Shown in pieces: positions 13,589 to 24,837 of a stretch of DNA of 64,000 bases (position 1 is its first letter; the number at the start of each line of letters is the position of its first letter). The notes under the pieces are model-generated. The model searched no databases, was not told where the DNA came from, and saw only the letters and a program-made list of their open reading frames with translations. The position numbers and the translations under genes are program-made. Source of the stretch: Formicarius rufipectus. Lineage: Eukaryota; Chordata; Aves; Passeriformes; Formicariidae. The stretch covers positions 126,279 to 190,278 of the forward strand of contig VXAU01004948.1 in NCBI GenBank assembly GCA_013399695.1, written 5' to 3'.

Positions 13589-13652
<64 letters not shown>
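13589..13652. repeat. TAA microsatellite, about 21 units
   Basis: An uninterrupted (TAA)n run of about 64 bp lies 0.85 kb upstream of the first PAS-A exon. Uninterrupted trinucleotide tracts of this length are usually polymorphic. Confidence 0.97.
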
Positions 13653-14500
13653 TAGCCGTATTTAATCACCAACTATTTGAACCGTAATCTCAAAGTACCT
13701 CAAAACCATCACATGAGAGGATCTAAACTACCTTGGAATGCAACCTGCTGGAGTGAAGATATGTTACTGAACCTTTATCAAGGGAAGAGAGACAAAATTA
13801 TCAGTTTTCATGCATCGTGATCTTGGTGTTTACATCATGTATTTCATTTAATCCTTCCTTTTATTTTTGGATTTCTCTGGTTGCTTTCCTTGCATCATGA
13901 AATCTATTATGAATTAATGTAGCTCTTTTCTAGATTAAATATCGTTTGATACCAATGAAGTATTTATCACCTACTTTTTATATTCATTGCATTTATGCAA
14001 TTATGCGATGTATGTATTTTTATAGAAGCTTAAGGAAATGGCCGTACTTCAAAATACAGATCCAGTTTTAAAGTCATGTATTTAATGTTCATGTTGGACA
14101 TAATTTTATTATCTATATGTATCCATGCATATATATTCAAAGCAATTCCTACGGAATATGAACATTTAAATTCAAAGGAAAAACAAAGTAGTTGGCTTGC
14201 TATTAAACTTTTAATTCTATGAAATAGTAAAAATATAATTATGCAGATAATTAAGTGGACTATAAACTAGTAATATGGTAATTACACTTTAATTAACTAT
14301 CTTAACTTTTTAAAAAAAGGTAAAAAAGCATGTTCCAGGTTGTTATTATCATGCTAGGAAATAAAAATGGTTTTACTGCAGAATTTTGGTGTCCAGCTTT
14401 TTGCAGTGATTTTTTTCATATTTGGAAAATTAGTGCATTTATATCTATTTTATTCTTCATTTTCTGGTTATCTTTTCAGTTATTTATTTTCATTTTTCAG

Positions 14501-14590
14501 TCACTGAATGGTTTTGCATTGGTGGTGAGTGCAGACGGAATGATATTTTATGCGTCATCGACAATTGTGGACTATCTAGGGTTTCATCAG
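14501..14590 (+). CDS. AHRR: AHRR coding exon, start of PAS-A domain
   Basis: The 90-nt exon is preceded by 'catttttcag' and followed by 'gtaaatat'. It encodes 30 residues in phase 0, SLNGFALVVSADGMIFYASS then TIVDYLGFHQ, the first strands of the PAS-A fold, which supports heterodimerisation with ARNT. The same 30-codon exon with the same phase is the usual arrangement in the AHR/AHRR family. The preceding in-frame intron sequence is AT-rich and not coding, so the AG at 14499-14500 is the acceptor. Confidence 0.95.
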
Positions 14591-15797
14591 GTAAATATAT
14601 TTGCAAATATTTAGAATACTTAGTATCTGCTGATAATACATACACTATTACTGAAATTAAGTTTTTTTTACTGTGCCATTTCAGACTAATTTGTTTTGGG
14701 TTTTTTTTGATCTGTCAGGTGAAGATATATTTCCTGTAGTGTTGTTCCTTTTGTAAAGCTTTTGTTAACAGAAATGTGATCCATTATAAAAGTAAGATTT
14801 AACTAAAAATTTCATTTCAATTTCAGTACAAGATGCTGCTTTTCTAGGCTGGTTGTCTGTGTGTAATAAATATATTGTGAAGTCACAGAATTACAGAACC
14901 ATGTAGTTGGATAGGACCTCTGGATGTCATCTAGTCTAATCTTCTGCTCAAAGCACATCCAGCTAGAGCAGGTTGATCTAGGAGTCATCTAGTCAAGCTT
15001 TGAGCTTCTATGACCCCTCTGAAAGATGCGGTCCAGTGTTTAGTGACACCAGCCGTAACTTTTTTTTCCACTTATGATGAAGTCCCAGTTTCCCATGTTA
15101 AAACGTGTGTCTGTTGCTTCTTGTCCTCCTGCTTTGTTCTTCCGAGAAGAGTTGGGCTTGTTCTTCTCTTCATTCACTGTTTTGGTGGGTGCAGACAGCA
15201 ATAAGTTCTTCCTGAGGTTTTCCCTTCCAAAGGCTCAACAATCCCTGTTCTTCTCTCCTGATATATCATGTGCTCCAGCCCTCTTATGTGTCTCGGTACC
15301 ACTCTTCTGTGGTCATTTTGATGTGCTACTATCTTTCTTTTCCTGGGTTACCCAAAATTGAGAATTTTGCCTTTGTTGGACTTCCTGAGGTTCCTGTCAG
15401 CCCATTTTTACAGTCCATCAAGGAGCTGTGCTGCTCTCCCAGCTGGTACACTCTGCAAATGTGCTGAGAGTGCATTCTATCCCATGATTCCTTAATCAAG
15501 AAATTAAACAGGGTTTGTTCCAGCATTAATCCCTGGGGGATGCCAGTTGTCAGTAGGATGTTTTTATGATTCACATTTGCATATGTATAAAAGAGTTAAG
15601 AATAGAAAGAATCATCTTAGGATGTGAAGGGAAAAAGCAGATGTTGGAAAATAGGGGCATCTAAAATAACTTTCCTCAGTCAGTCTGCTCTGAAGGTATC
15701 CTACATAGCCATTATTTTAAGGAAATTATCAACCTAAAGATAAGCGTCTGCCCCCCTACACTTACTAATTAAACATTCCTTGTTGTAATTGTTTCAG
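14591..15797 (+). other. AHRR intron containing an antisense CR1
   Basis: This intron runs between two PAS-A exons with donor gtaaat and acceptor ttgtttcag. About 0.7 kb of it is the CR1 listed separately. The rest is AT-rich with no coding signal. Confidence 0.9.
14885..15560 (-). mobile_element. CR1 LINE, 3' part, antisense
   Basis: The left edge 'tcacagaattacagaacc' is the complement of the CR1 3' end. It is followed by 'ggacctctggatgtcatcta' and 'gctcaaagcacatccagcta', typical of the antisense CR1 3' region. The right end has 'gaaattaaacagggtttgtt' and 'ccctgggggatgccag', matching antisense CR1 ORF2 ('gatgttaaacag...ccctgagggacgcca'). It is strongly diverged in the middle, so it is an old copy. 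No intact reading frame is present. Confidence 0.8.
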
Positions 15798-15927
15798 ACT
15801 GATGTAATGCACCAAAACATATATGATTACATTCACGTGGATGATCGCCAGGATTTCTGTAGACAACTGCACTGGGCCATGAATCCCCCCCAGATGTTGT
15901 CTGGACAGCAACTACAGACAGAAACAG
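15798..15927 (+). CDS. AHRR: AHRR coding exon, PAS-A middle
   Basis: This exon of 130 nt lies between acceptor 'ttgtttcag' and donor 'gtgggatt'. It starts in phase 0 and leaves one base (g) for the next exon. It encodes [20 protein letters not shown] followed by [20 protein letters not shown] and TET. The [20 protein letters not shown] stretch is the AHRR-specific form of the PAS-A helix region. The tail after NPPQ is the variable PAS-A loop, which differs between AHRR orthologues. Confidence 0.95.
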
Positions 15928-17354
15928 GTGGGATTATATATATTGGTTGGAAACATAGGCACCACTGTACAGAGATATTACTGCACTCCACCTATGCCTG
16001 TGTCTGTACTGTGGCAAGTCAGATTCTTTACTGGCAAGCTACATAGTGGACTTTTATTTATATCATTGTCTCATAAATGACACTTCTTCATGATCCTTGG
16101 CATTTATAAGGTAGTGTGTGCCACAGAGGCCACAAAGTTGTGTTCTATATTTTTTCTCTCACTAATGTACCTACGGATGTTCTTACACATGCAGAATGAA
16201 CAGCATCAGTCTTTATCCTTGCAACCTGTTGTTGACACTGATCAGGACATGAGTATTCCTCTCATTAATGCAAGGAAATCCCACACAAAATGTTTGTGTA
16301 GAGAACCACAGTGGCAGGATCATTGCTTTCTGCCATTTTGTTTTCCCATGCAAAATTATTTAGACAGAAATCTTCTGAAGAACAAGTAGATTTAGCAAAG
16401 CATTTTGTCCTCTGAAGCTGTATTTCCCTAGGATGTCAGCTGGATGCCTGTGCTCAAGGTTTGTGTTACATGAGGCATTAAGGTTAAATATAAGACCATA
16501 TAAACAGATTGAAATTGTTAACTTTACAAAAATTTATTGTATGCATGCGTTTCACCAGAATGTGAGGACGTAATTAAGGAAATAAATCGGGAAGCGTAGT
16601 GACCAGATGGGTGAGGAGAAACTTGCAAGAAATCCTTCAGCAATCTTCATGAAGTACTCAGGAACACAGTCATAAAAGCTGCATTTCTTGAGAACACTTT
16701 CTGTGTTTTACAAGGTAACTGAGGAACCTGGCAAGATTTTGTAGGAATTACACAGAAAACAAACTAAACAATATGCACTAATATTTCAAACTATAAAATT
16801 TATAAAGATTTGGAATTTTTGTTCTAAAGGATACTGTGGAGAATTTCAGGTTTTGAGTTCATACTTTTATGTAAATACTTGTGTCTTTTGGGAAGTATTC
16901 CATAAGCTGTGCTCTTATAGACCAAAACTGGGAAACGCTTCATTAAAAATCAAGTAGGCAACAGATGAACATTAGTTAATCAGCCACTATCCATTTTTTT
17001 TTCCTTGCATTAGCATTTTTCCTTATTTTGTTCCTTTTTTTAGTACATTTTCTGAGATCTCAGATCTCAAAACCAGCAACATCTGTTACCTCACTTTACA
17101 TCATTAAAAATTACAAAAACTCAGGAAATAAAGTCAAAGTTTCTGGAGAAATTCACCTGAATCCCTTTGTAGAGCTTTTATTTTTCTTTTGGCAGGGCAT
17201 GTGCAGCTGTATCTATAGATGATACAATTTAATATTCACCTTTCCATAAAGCAATTTTTAGCAATTTCTGTAGCAGGTTCTTCAATTGGCTAGAGGACAT
17301 CTTCATTATTTCTTAGTGTGATCTGATACATGTTGCCTTCACTGTTGTTCCTAG

Positions 17355-17488
17355 GAGAAGAATATATTCTCAGTAAATTGTTTAAAGCACAAGAGAATGA
17401 TAGCATGGCAACAGATTACTCTTCCTTCTTAACTCGCTGTTTCATCTGTCGAGTTCGCTGCTTGTTGGACAGTACTTCTGGATTCCTT
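17355..17488 (+). CDS. AHRR: AHRR coding exon, PAS-A C-terminal strands
   Basis: This exon is 134 nt, with acceptor 'ttgttcctag' and donor 'gtaagt'. The leftover g of the previous exon completes a Gly codon, and the exon ends on a codon boundary. It reads GEEYILSKLFKAQENDSMAT then DYSSFLTRCFICRVRCLLDS and TSGFL. The Cys-rich FLTRCFICRVRCLLDSTSGF core is strongly conserved in AHR and AHRR and forms the last beta strands of PAS-A. Confidence 0.95.
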
Positions 17489-18017
17489 GTAAGTACAGTT
17501 TCATTTAGATGACTGTAGTCATGACATCCTGGATTTTAATGACTTCATATGAAAAATTCTTCAACATAAATATTAAACATAAATATTATGGACAGCTATG
17601 GACATGATACACTTTTGCTGTGCACTAACAAGAAATAACTAAAGATAATTATTCATATGTGTAAAGACTGATGGGAGAAGAGAAATTTGTGACATTTGAA
17701 ATTGAAGGAATCTAAAAAGTTTTATGTTTCAAGCTCTTTTGGGCAATTGCTGTCCTCAATTTGTATTGGGCAAAGCACAAGAGTTGCAAGCCTGGATTTC
17801 AACCATTAACATTTAAGCACAAAGTATTTGCTTTAAGGAACAGGACTAATAACAATCTGGTTTCCCCTTTTGTAAAGAGTCCTTTAATAAGAAACCGCAG
17901 AATGAGAAAGTCTCTCACATGCTCCTTGCTAGGAGCAGCTAATTTCTAGAAATCACTTCCCCATTTGCTTAGTGAAGACCAATGCTGTTTCTACTTACGG
18001 GAAACTACAGCACGTGC

Positions 18018-18075
18018 AAAAAACAAACAAACAAACAAAAAAACCCCAACAACAACAACAACAACAACAAAAAAC
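18018..18075. repeat. AAAC/CAA simple repeat tract
   Basis: The stretch is made of 'aaac' units followed by a run of seven or eight 'caa' units. It resembles a retroelement tail, but no element body is recognisable on either side. Confidence 0.85.
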
Positions 18076-18847
18076 TAAACAAGAGGATCAGCATGAGTGG
18101 GGAAATACAACTTCTCTCTGAGATGCTCTTCAGTTTGCTGGAAGACTGCGTGTCTTAATAGCCATACCAGTTAGTCATTTCTCCAGCGCTGTTTTAATCG
18201 TGTAACTCTGGAAGGTGCTGAAGTCAAATGGGCTGATTTTATTCTGGTCATTTTTTGGTAGGTAATTTTTTCACTGAGGGGCAGCAGCTTGCTATTAGTT
18301 TGATCTCTGCCTTCTGACTATCTAGACTTTTTGAGGCAGAGATGAATGTTTCCTTCCAAGCTATGTACTTTGCATACAACTATCTTCAGCCTATATTTTC
18401 CTCTGGCATCTGTCTGCACAGCCCTTGGGTTGTGTCAAGCCATATACTCTGCAGAGAAAATGCAGGGCAAGAGGAAAGAAACTAAGAAACCATCTCACTG
18501 GAGAAAACAGAGCATGGAAAAATAATGGTTCCAGCTTCAGTGAGGTACAGAGGAAATAACTGCACTATTATACACTGCTTGTATGGGCAAACAGAACGTA
18601 ACACAGAACTCCTACTTTTGAGTACACAGGAGACACAAAAAAAGTCAACCAGCTTCAAATGTCTCATTTTACTGTTGATAGAATCTCCACCCACTGTGCC
18701 TCTGAAGTGGCATGGTTTGAATTATATGAAGGCAATGAAATTCCTGGGTTTTCTCCCTGGTTCAAAACTGGTTTTGGTGTTAAATAACATGGTCCAAAGG
18801 TTGTATTAGCATTTTAAATGTTTATACACTAAATGCTTACCAAAGTT

Positions 18848-18922
18848 TGTGTTTTTTGTTTTTGTTTGGTTTTTGTTTGTTTTGGTTTGGTTTGTTTTTT
18901 TGTTTTGTTTTGTTTTGTTTTT
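18848..18922. repeat. T/G-rich low-complexity tract before an AHRR exon
   Basis: The tract consists of T runs broken by single or double G (GTTTT-type units) and ends 8 bases before the acceptor AG of the 18931 exon. It replaces the usual pyrimidine tract. It may bind U-rich/GU-rich splicing factors, but this is inference. Confidence 0.85.
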
Positions 18923-18930
18923 AATGCCAG

Positions 18931-19130
18931 ACAATGCAGTTCCAAGGCAAACTAAAGTTTCTCTTTGGACAAAGGAAGAAGTCCTCATCAGGAACAGTAC
19001 TGCCACCTCAGCTTTCCTTATTCTGCATAGTGGTACCACTTCTGCTCCCTTCTGTGACAGAGATGAAGATGAAAAGCCTGCTTGTGAAAGCAAAACACAA
19101 AGCTGATGATGTAACAGCAGTGAACACAAA
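18931..19130 (+). CDS. AHRR: AHRR coding exon, PAS-A end and post-PAS linker
   Basis: This exon is 200 nt, starts in phase 0 and leaves two bases (aa). It begins TMQFQGKLKFLFGQRKKSSS, matching the AHRR segment after 'SGFL', and continues with LPPQLSLFCIVVPLLLPSVT and EMKMKSLLVKAKHKADD. The acceptor 'ttaatgccag' is preceded by an unusual G-interrupted T tract (about 18848-18922) rather than a plain pyrimidine tract. The donor is 'gtattt', a weaker match than those of its neighbours. Confidence 0.93.
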
Positions 19131-20794
19131 GTATTTCCAAATTATTTTTTTTTTTGCATTTATGGGCTTCATGTTTATTAAACATGTAAAAAGCACAAAG
19201 AACTCTCAAACTCTTTCTTACAAAAGCAAATAATTTATCTGGCTTTGACTATTTAATACAAAATAAAGATAATACAATTACTATAATACAAAATAATGCA
19301 AGACAATGCAATATATTTTACTTTATTTTTGATACATGTTAAGTATTATATTACTATATATAAAAGCTTATATTAAAAATTGAGTATTGGGATATATTTC
19401 TAACCTTCAGAAATTATCAACACAGTAAAGTCATTGTACTAGCTGTAGAAATGGAGAAGTATTTTTACTGGGAGTTTTCAAGTTTTAGTATCTTCTGGAA
19501 ACACTATTATTTGGACTTGGCATTTTGTTAACATAAAAAGGAAAAGGAAAACTTCAGAAAGCTGAATGTGTGTGTCTGGGGGTGTTCACATAGCGGCTAA
19601 TGAGTTGTACTTGGGGTATGCTTTCATCTTTCAACCGAAGTTTTATGAACACATAAGTTTAAAATCGCACTAAATGGCTTGGAGGGTAATAATTTGGAAG
19701 TGATCACAAAAGATCAGGACAGATTGCATTCAGACTCATTTCCTTCCTAACACGTAGTTTTGTTACCCTTCTATGATTGAATTTTAGTTGATGTTTGGGG
19801 CTAGGATTATGTTTTCCCTTACTTGGTTTAATAGAATGTTACTCTAATGAGGTCGATTGTTGTGAAGCAAAATGCTTGTCAGTATAACTGACAGTATTAT
19901 AATTTGGCTTCTACTTACATTCTGTTTGTGCATGTGAGGATTCACTATTCAGATGTATAATGTGGTTCTAGGACATACATGCTTTTGACAAGACTTAAAT
20001 TGCTGGAAGGCTAGTATAATGGAATATGAAGGCTTTTGGAATAGAGTCGGAAAGTCATTTCTACTTACTAGTTTTTTCAGAGACCTAGGTGAAATTAACT
20101 GATGATCAGAATTCAGCTCCTAGAAGAGAGATGCTTTACTTAAGTTTTACTTAAACTGGACAGTAGCCAAAGATCTGACAAGATGAAGCAGTCATTTAAC
20201 GTCAGTGTTTCCTTTGGTTCAGGCCTGAAGCATAAGTAGCCAAAGATGTGGGCAAATCTGTATAGTTATCTTTTTTTCTGAACAGTTTTAACAAAGGGAA
20301 ACGTTTGTAAAGCAGTGTTACAGACATTGTACCCTTTTCAAACCCTAGCAAGCATCTTCAGCTAAAGACTATAAGAAATCCATTCAAATCATATGGTGAT
20401 TATTGCAAATTGAAGTCATACAAACTCTTAAATGCATTGCTGGTCACTGTGATGTATGTACCTCAAATGTACTTTGAACAGGCAGAGCAGAATATACACA
20501 GCATGTGTCTCAATTCAAGCTGAAATTTATTGTTCTAGATATAGTAAGTCATGAGCAGAATATTCTTAAACATAGCTATTTCTCTTTATTGAATACAGAA
20601 CTCCAGTGACACATGAATTTGAGCAACCAAATGATGCAGGAAACAGATAATTATTAAGCGTTAGTTACTCTGTACTTAAACCGTAAGTCTTTGCTAATGG
20701 TCAACAGCTTGAAGATGGTATCTTTTAGAGTCTGCAATTCTACTGGGTTGCCATTCACTGACAAGGAATTTTCCACATTTTTTGTCCTCTACAG
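19131..20794 (+). other. AHRR intron, nothing recognised
   Basis: An AT-rich intron of about 1.66 kb with no recognised repeat, RNA gene or coding signal. Confidence 0.85.
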
Positions 20795-20913
20795 CTCCAG
20801 TTTGAAAGGCAGTTCAGGGTTGTGTGAAGCAACAGAATTGTATGGAAGAAACAGTCATCATGAAGGTGCTGCTTTCACTAATGGATTACAGATGGCTGAA
20901 AACCAAATCAAAG
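20795..20913 (+). CDS. AHRR: AHRR coding exon, linker after PAS-A
   Basis: This exon is 119 nt, with acceptor 'tgtcctctacag' and donor 'gtgtgtctg'. The two carried bases plus c make Asn. It then reads SSLKGSSGLCEATELYGRNS followed by HHEGAAFTNGLQMAENQIK, with one base left. SGLCEATELYGRN lines up with the human AHRR segment SLCESELHGKPN. The region is less conserved than PAS-A but the phases fit on both sides. Its downstream intron holds the 413-bp assembly gap. Confidence 0.88.
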
Positions 20914-20969
20914 GTGTGTCTGCTAAGTACTTCTGGACTATATACAGTTTATGGGAAAAAAGTCTTATC

Positions 20970-21119
20970 TTTTATTTTCTTCCGCTAGGATTTACAGGTG
21001 TTGGTCCCATTGCTCTCTTTTTTTCTTCTCTCCAACATTTCTTCTTTAAAAAAAAAAAAAGAAAAAAAAAGGAAGACAAAATATTTGCCTCCTCAAAAGA
21101 TAACACTGAACACGTCTGT
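20970..21119 (+). repeat. Left copy of a gap-flanking duplicate (150 bp)
   Basis: The block starts 'ttttattttcttccgctagg' and ends 'aacactgaacacgtctgt'. It is repeated almost base for base at 21533-21681, across the gap. The only difference I see is in the A run: 13 A, G, 9 A here against 22 A in the other copy. Most likely an assembly artefact. Confidence 0.95.
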
Positions 21120-21532
21120 NNNNNNNNNNNNNNNNNNNNNNNNNNNNNNNNNNNNNNNNNNNNNNNNNNNNNNNNNNNNNNNNNNNNNNNNNNNNNNNNN
21201 NNNNNNNNNNNNNNNNNNNNNNNNNNNNNNNNNNNNNNNNNNNNNNNNNNNNNNNNNNNNNNNNNNNNNNNNNNNNNNNNNNNNNNNNNNNNNNNNNNNN
21301 NNNNNNNNNNNNNNNNNNNNNNNNNNNNNNNNNNNNNNNNNNNNNNNNNNNNNNNNNNNNNNNNNNNNNNNNNNNNNNNNNNNNNNNNNNNNNNNNNNNN
21401 NNNNNNNNNNNNNNNNNNNNNNNNNNNNNNNNNNNNNNNNNNNNNNNNNNNNNNNNNNNNNNNNNNNNNNNNNNNNNNNNNNNNNNNNNNNNNNNNNNNN
21501 NNNNNNNNNNNNNNNNNNNNNNNNNNNNNNNN
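21120..21532. other. Assembly gap (413 N)
   Basis: A run of 413 N lies between two copies of the same 150-bp sequence. See the flanking entries. Confidence 0.99.
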
Positions 21533-21681
21533 TTTTATTTTCTTCCGCTAGGATTTACAGGTGTTGGTCCCATTGCTCTCTTTTTTTCTTCTCTCCAACA
21601 TTTCTTCTTTAAAAAAAAAAAAAAAAAAAAAAGGAAGACAAAATATTTGCCTCCTCAAAAGATAACACTGAACACGTCTGT
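21533..21681 (+). repeat. Right copy of a gap-flanking duplicate (149 bp)
   Basis: Second copy of the 20970-21119 block, continuing into unique sequence 'gattacagagtgggcaga'. A homopolymer of 22 A explains why the assembler could have failed to merge the contig ends. Confidence 0.95.
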
Positions 21682-22136
21682 GATTACAGAGTGGGCAGAA
21701 AAGTTTAAAGAGAAATAAGCAACCACGGTAAATAAGAATACTCAACATGTTCTTCCCTGAAAGCAACAGCACTGAATTTAATAAGATTATGTGAAAACTA
21801 TAATAATTAATAACAATAACTATCCCTCTTTGAGAAAAACTNGTCTTTAAAACCATTCCTCTCTTATAGCCCCATTTTTCATAAATTTTCCTATTGGTAT
21901 ACTACTACTGCTATTGAGAGGGAAAGATTATAAGGAGTGAGTAATATTGAAAAATCCTTGGTTACAGTTTAACTGAGTCATTAGGCTTTTCAAATTTTAG
22001 TTTTAAAATGCAATTTGCCTCATCTTGTGACTTTCCTATGCTGAAGATTCCTGGACAGCAAAAAAACCTGTGAACATTCACCTGTAGTTTAGGTAAGAAA
22101 AAATACTAAACACAGATTTTCTTTTAAATTGTATAG

Positions 22137-22278
22137 CAAAGAATAACGGAGAAAATGGCATTTCTCTAGTCAAAGTACAAACAAATGAAGATCACTGGGT
22201 CTGGGTTCAAGCTAACACTCAACTTCTGTATCGAAGTGGTTGTTCAGAATATGTCCTTGCCCCACAGCAAATGTTAAA
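22137..22278 (+). CDS. AHRR: AHRR coding exon, pre-repression-domain linker
   Basis: This exon is 142 nt, with acceptor 'aaattgtatag' and donor 'gtaagt'. With the carried g it reads AKNNGENGISLVKVQTNEDH then WVWVQANTQLLYRSGCSEYV and LAPQQMLK, leaving two bases. In AHR the corresponding stretch includes RWTWVQSNARLLYKNGRPDY, a PAS-B remnant. The avian WVWVQANTQLLYRSG still resembles it, whereas the rest of PAS-B is absent. This fits AHRR having lost most of PAS-B. Confidence 0.9.
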
Positions 22279-24837
22279 GTAAGTATATTTTGCAGTACTA
22301 AAAAAAGAAAAAATTAAAAATATCCAGAAATATTAATGTATTCTTTATGAGATCTTTAAAAGGACTGTAGTGACCTAGGAGAAGAGTTGAATGAGAAAAA
22401 TTTAGTTTACTTATGATATGGAAATTAATTTCTGTCTTGGAATATATGAACTGGCTGTTATAATCCTAAACAACATTTATTTTCTGTCTTTAGTATTTTT
22501 TTCTTCTGAAGTTCAGCACACATACATACTAAGACAGAAACAAAATGCTTGATCATTAATATGTTTTGACTTTCTTGCACAAAAATATATTTTGGAGTTT
22601 TGATTTACTTTGCAGCTGAAAATCTAGTGTCCTACCAATATTTGATTATGTTAAGCTTTTTTTTTCCTTTATGCATGACAGTTGAGATAATGTTTTTAGT
22701 TGTGTTTGTGTAATGAAGTTGTGTAATCTAATTAAGTGTACTTCTATTCATTGTATGTTTGTAGATAGATACATCTAGTTGTCTGTAGGCTCAGTCATGG
22801 AGTGTAAACTAATGTCACAGATTTGCATTCAGAGAGGACATCTCAGTTCAGTTTTACCCTCTCCTCCCAAACAGGCTTTTCATGCTTCCCCAATAGGATT
22901 GCTTCTTCCAATTCATTCAGGCCTTGTTCAGGTATCTTTTCCAACTGGTCTGAGGGAGGAGATAAGAGAGTAGACTGAATGAGGAACCAAGAGTTGTACA
23001 TAGCTAGTATCTGGCCCAGTGTTAAAAACATGGCTGTTATCACAGATTTTTCCTTTAGAACACATTGCAAATGGAAGACATAAATGAAAAAGTCTTTGCA
23101 CTTCCAGAGCAGATACTCCTTGCAAGGCAGCATAACTCCCAGGATCCACAGGATTAGCAGAGGAGCTTCCACCTGAGGATGCTGGGACTTTCACATTTAT
23201 TGGGATGGCACAAACATCATTTTGCCATGTGAGGGAAGGAACTTCTATTAAGAATAAGACTAAAAGTAGTTGTTTCTTATATCTGTGTCTCTACTTCTAA
23301 TTTGGTTTTTTGTGCAAACAATCACGTTTATTTAGTTATATTTTTGTCTACTGAGTGCTTAAAGTCCTTCCTTTGTGCTTGATAGTTCCCGCAGATGGAA
23401 GTATTACAAGACTTGGCTTTGGTAATGATATTCAGTTCTGTCTTCCTGGTAGTCTGCAGTAGACTTTGTACTTGATACAGTTATTTATTTATTTATTTAT
23501 TTTAAATGCGTGTTGTTTTCCTAGAAACATGCATTCTTTTGGAGAATTTTCACTGCATACTATTTCACTGTAAAACTCTTCAATTGGAGGTTTAACTTTT
23601 TTTGAGTACTGCGTTTTGTGCAGTCCTTTGCTTCCCAACTGATCATTTGCTGAGAAGCTTGTTCTGCAGCAAACTGGTATCAGATCATTTGCATCTCAAT
23701 ACTGTCAATAATAAAATAACAACATGTAGAAGAGGACTAAAGATATTTAATACCTTATTAAAAAAAATTATTCTCCTTTCACGGTGTACATTTATTACAC
23801 TGGGCCAGTCTCTGTTTGCAACAACATGGACTCCCTCTACTGGACAATCCTATACTTGCACATTGATTCGATACCCAAGGAAAAAGTTCATTTTATTGTG
23901 AGCTAAGAAAAAGCCTTCTAAACGCCTTACTAGCTCTTCAGGTTTTCATGCTCAGTTTCTTTCTGAGATGTGCTCTTCTTGTTTGGAGAGGGATTGGGTG
24001 GTTTTGTAGCACTGGCCCTGCCTCGTTGGGAATCAGCACATTAGTGGATTCAAGATCTGAACCTAAAGATTTGGACCCCATGTTCTGAAAACTACTGTAT
24101 CAGGCATGGAAATGCTCAGGCAACATCCTCTGCCAGAGCTCTCCACTAATGTTGAGTACTTCAGCTAGAGGTCATGGAAAATTTAGTCACTGGCCATCTC
24201 AGAAAACAAAAGACAACATAAATTACGTTAGACATGTAGAACAAACCTACACACAGTGTGAACATCTGTGACTATTCACACATTAAATTAATGCATTCCC
24301 TTTCCTCTCAGTTAGCTCTGCATTCTCAAAATATAAAACTCCAAAATAGTTCTCCCTCAAATCACTTGGATCAGAAAGTTCTCATGTGTCCAAATAGTTA
24401 TTTGTTAACAAAACACATCTAATTTTAGGTAGTGCTTGTATCTTATCTCTAGAATTTTCTACACACAAGAATTATTTAGATATATTTTAGATATATTTTA
24501 GATATATTTTATCTGGAAGACCAGAAGTGTAAGATAATTACCATATGGTGCTACAGTATTTAAGGTATTTGTGAACTGTGTGTCTGAAATGGAAGAGCAA
24601 ATGCATGAACAAACTTAAATGAAGCAGTACCACAAAAAGGTAGCTGTGCACATTCATTGATGCCTAGATTCAGGGGCGGTTTTTTTCCACTCTCCAGCAA
24701 ATGCAAAGGTTATATGGATTAGAGTGTGAGAGTCCCATACAGAGGACAATGTATTGCTTGTAACATATGTTGAGCCAATCTCAGAGTTTAGAAACCTCTG
24801 ATTGACTGAATTATTTTTTTTCTACTGTTATTGAAAG
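22279..24837 (+). other. AHRR intron, only simple repeats
   Basis: An intron of 2.56 kb. It contains a short TTTA run (about 23481-23503) and an 11-bp tandem repeat of 'tagatatattt' (about 24476-24514). No coding or RNA gene signal was seen. Confidence 0.85.

Larger units (their letters stand above)
1..14500 (+). other. AHRR intron(s) upstream of PAS-A; no coding exon seen
   Basis: I found no bHLH exon (the basic region with a SNPSKRHRDRLN-like motif) and no linker exon reading RVKSFFQ in this stretch, so it is presumably a single large AHRR intron or part of one. The open frames here are short, low-complexity and without homology that I recognise. It contains an N gap (1918-1986), a CR1 scrap near 2.2 kb, two SINE copies at 10.4 and 11.3 kb, a TAA microsatellite at 13.6 kb, and poly-T tracts near 4.01, 9.12 and 9.62 kb. 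Confidence 0.7.
15928..18930 (+). other. AHRR introns 15928-17354 and 17489-18930
   Basis: Both introns are flanked by good splice sites and carry no coding signal. The second contains an A-rich/CAA simple tract (18018-18075) and a T/G tract (18848-18922) directly before the next exon. Open frames here are short and unsupported. Confidence 0.85.
20914..22136 (+). other. AHRR intron with assembly gap
   Basis: This intron holds the 413-N gap and the duplicated gap flanks described separately. The true intron is probably about 0.56 kb shorter if the flanks are one locus. Confidence 0.85.

Noticed and set aside
1..14500. AHRR bHLH exon and the exon before PAS-A
   Set aside because: I looked for the basic-region and RVKSFFQ-type codons on the + strand and found none. 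They are assumed to be outside the window, though a diverged small exon could be missed by eye.
18018..18075. A third SINE tail (CAA run)
   Set aside because: No SINE body or head is recognisable on either side, so it is treated as a simple repeat.
20691..21612. Open frames of 286 and 204 codons running through the N gap
   Set aside because: Most of each frame is N. Only 20795-20913 is a real AHRR exon; the rest is intron, poly-A and gap.
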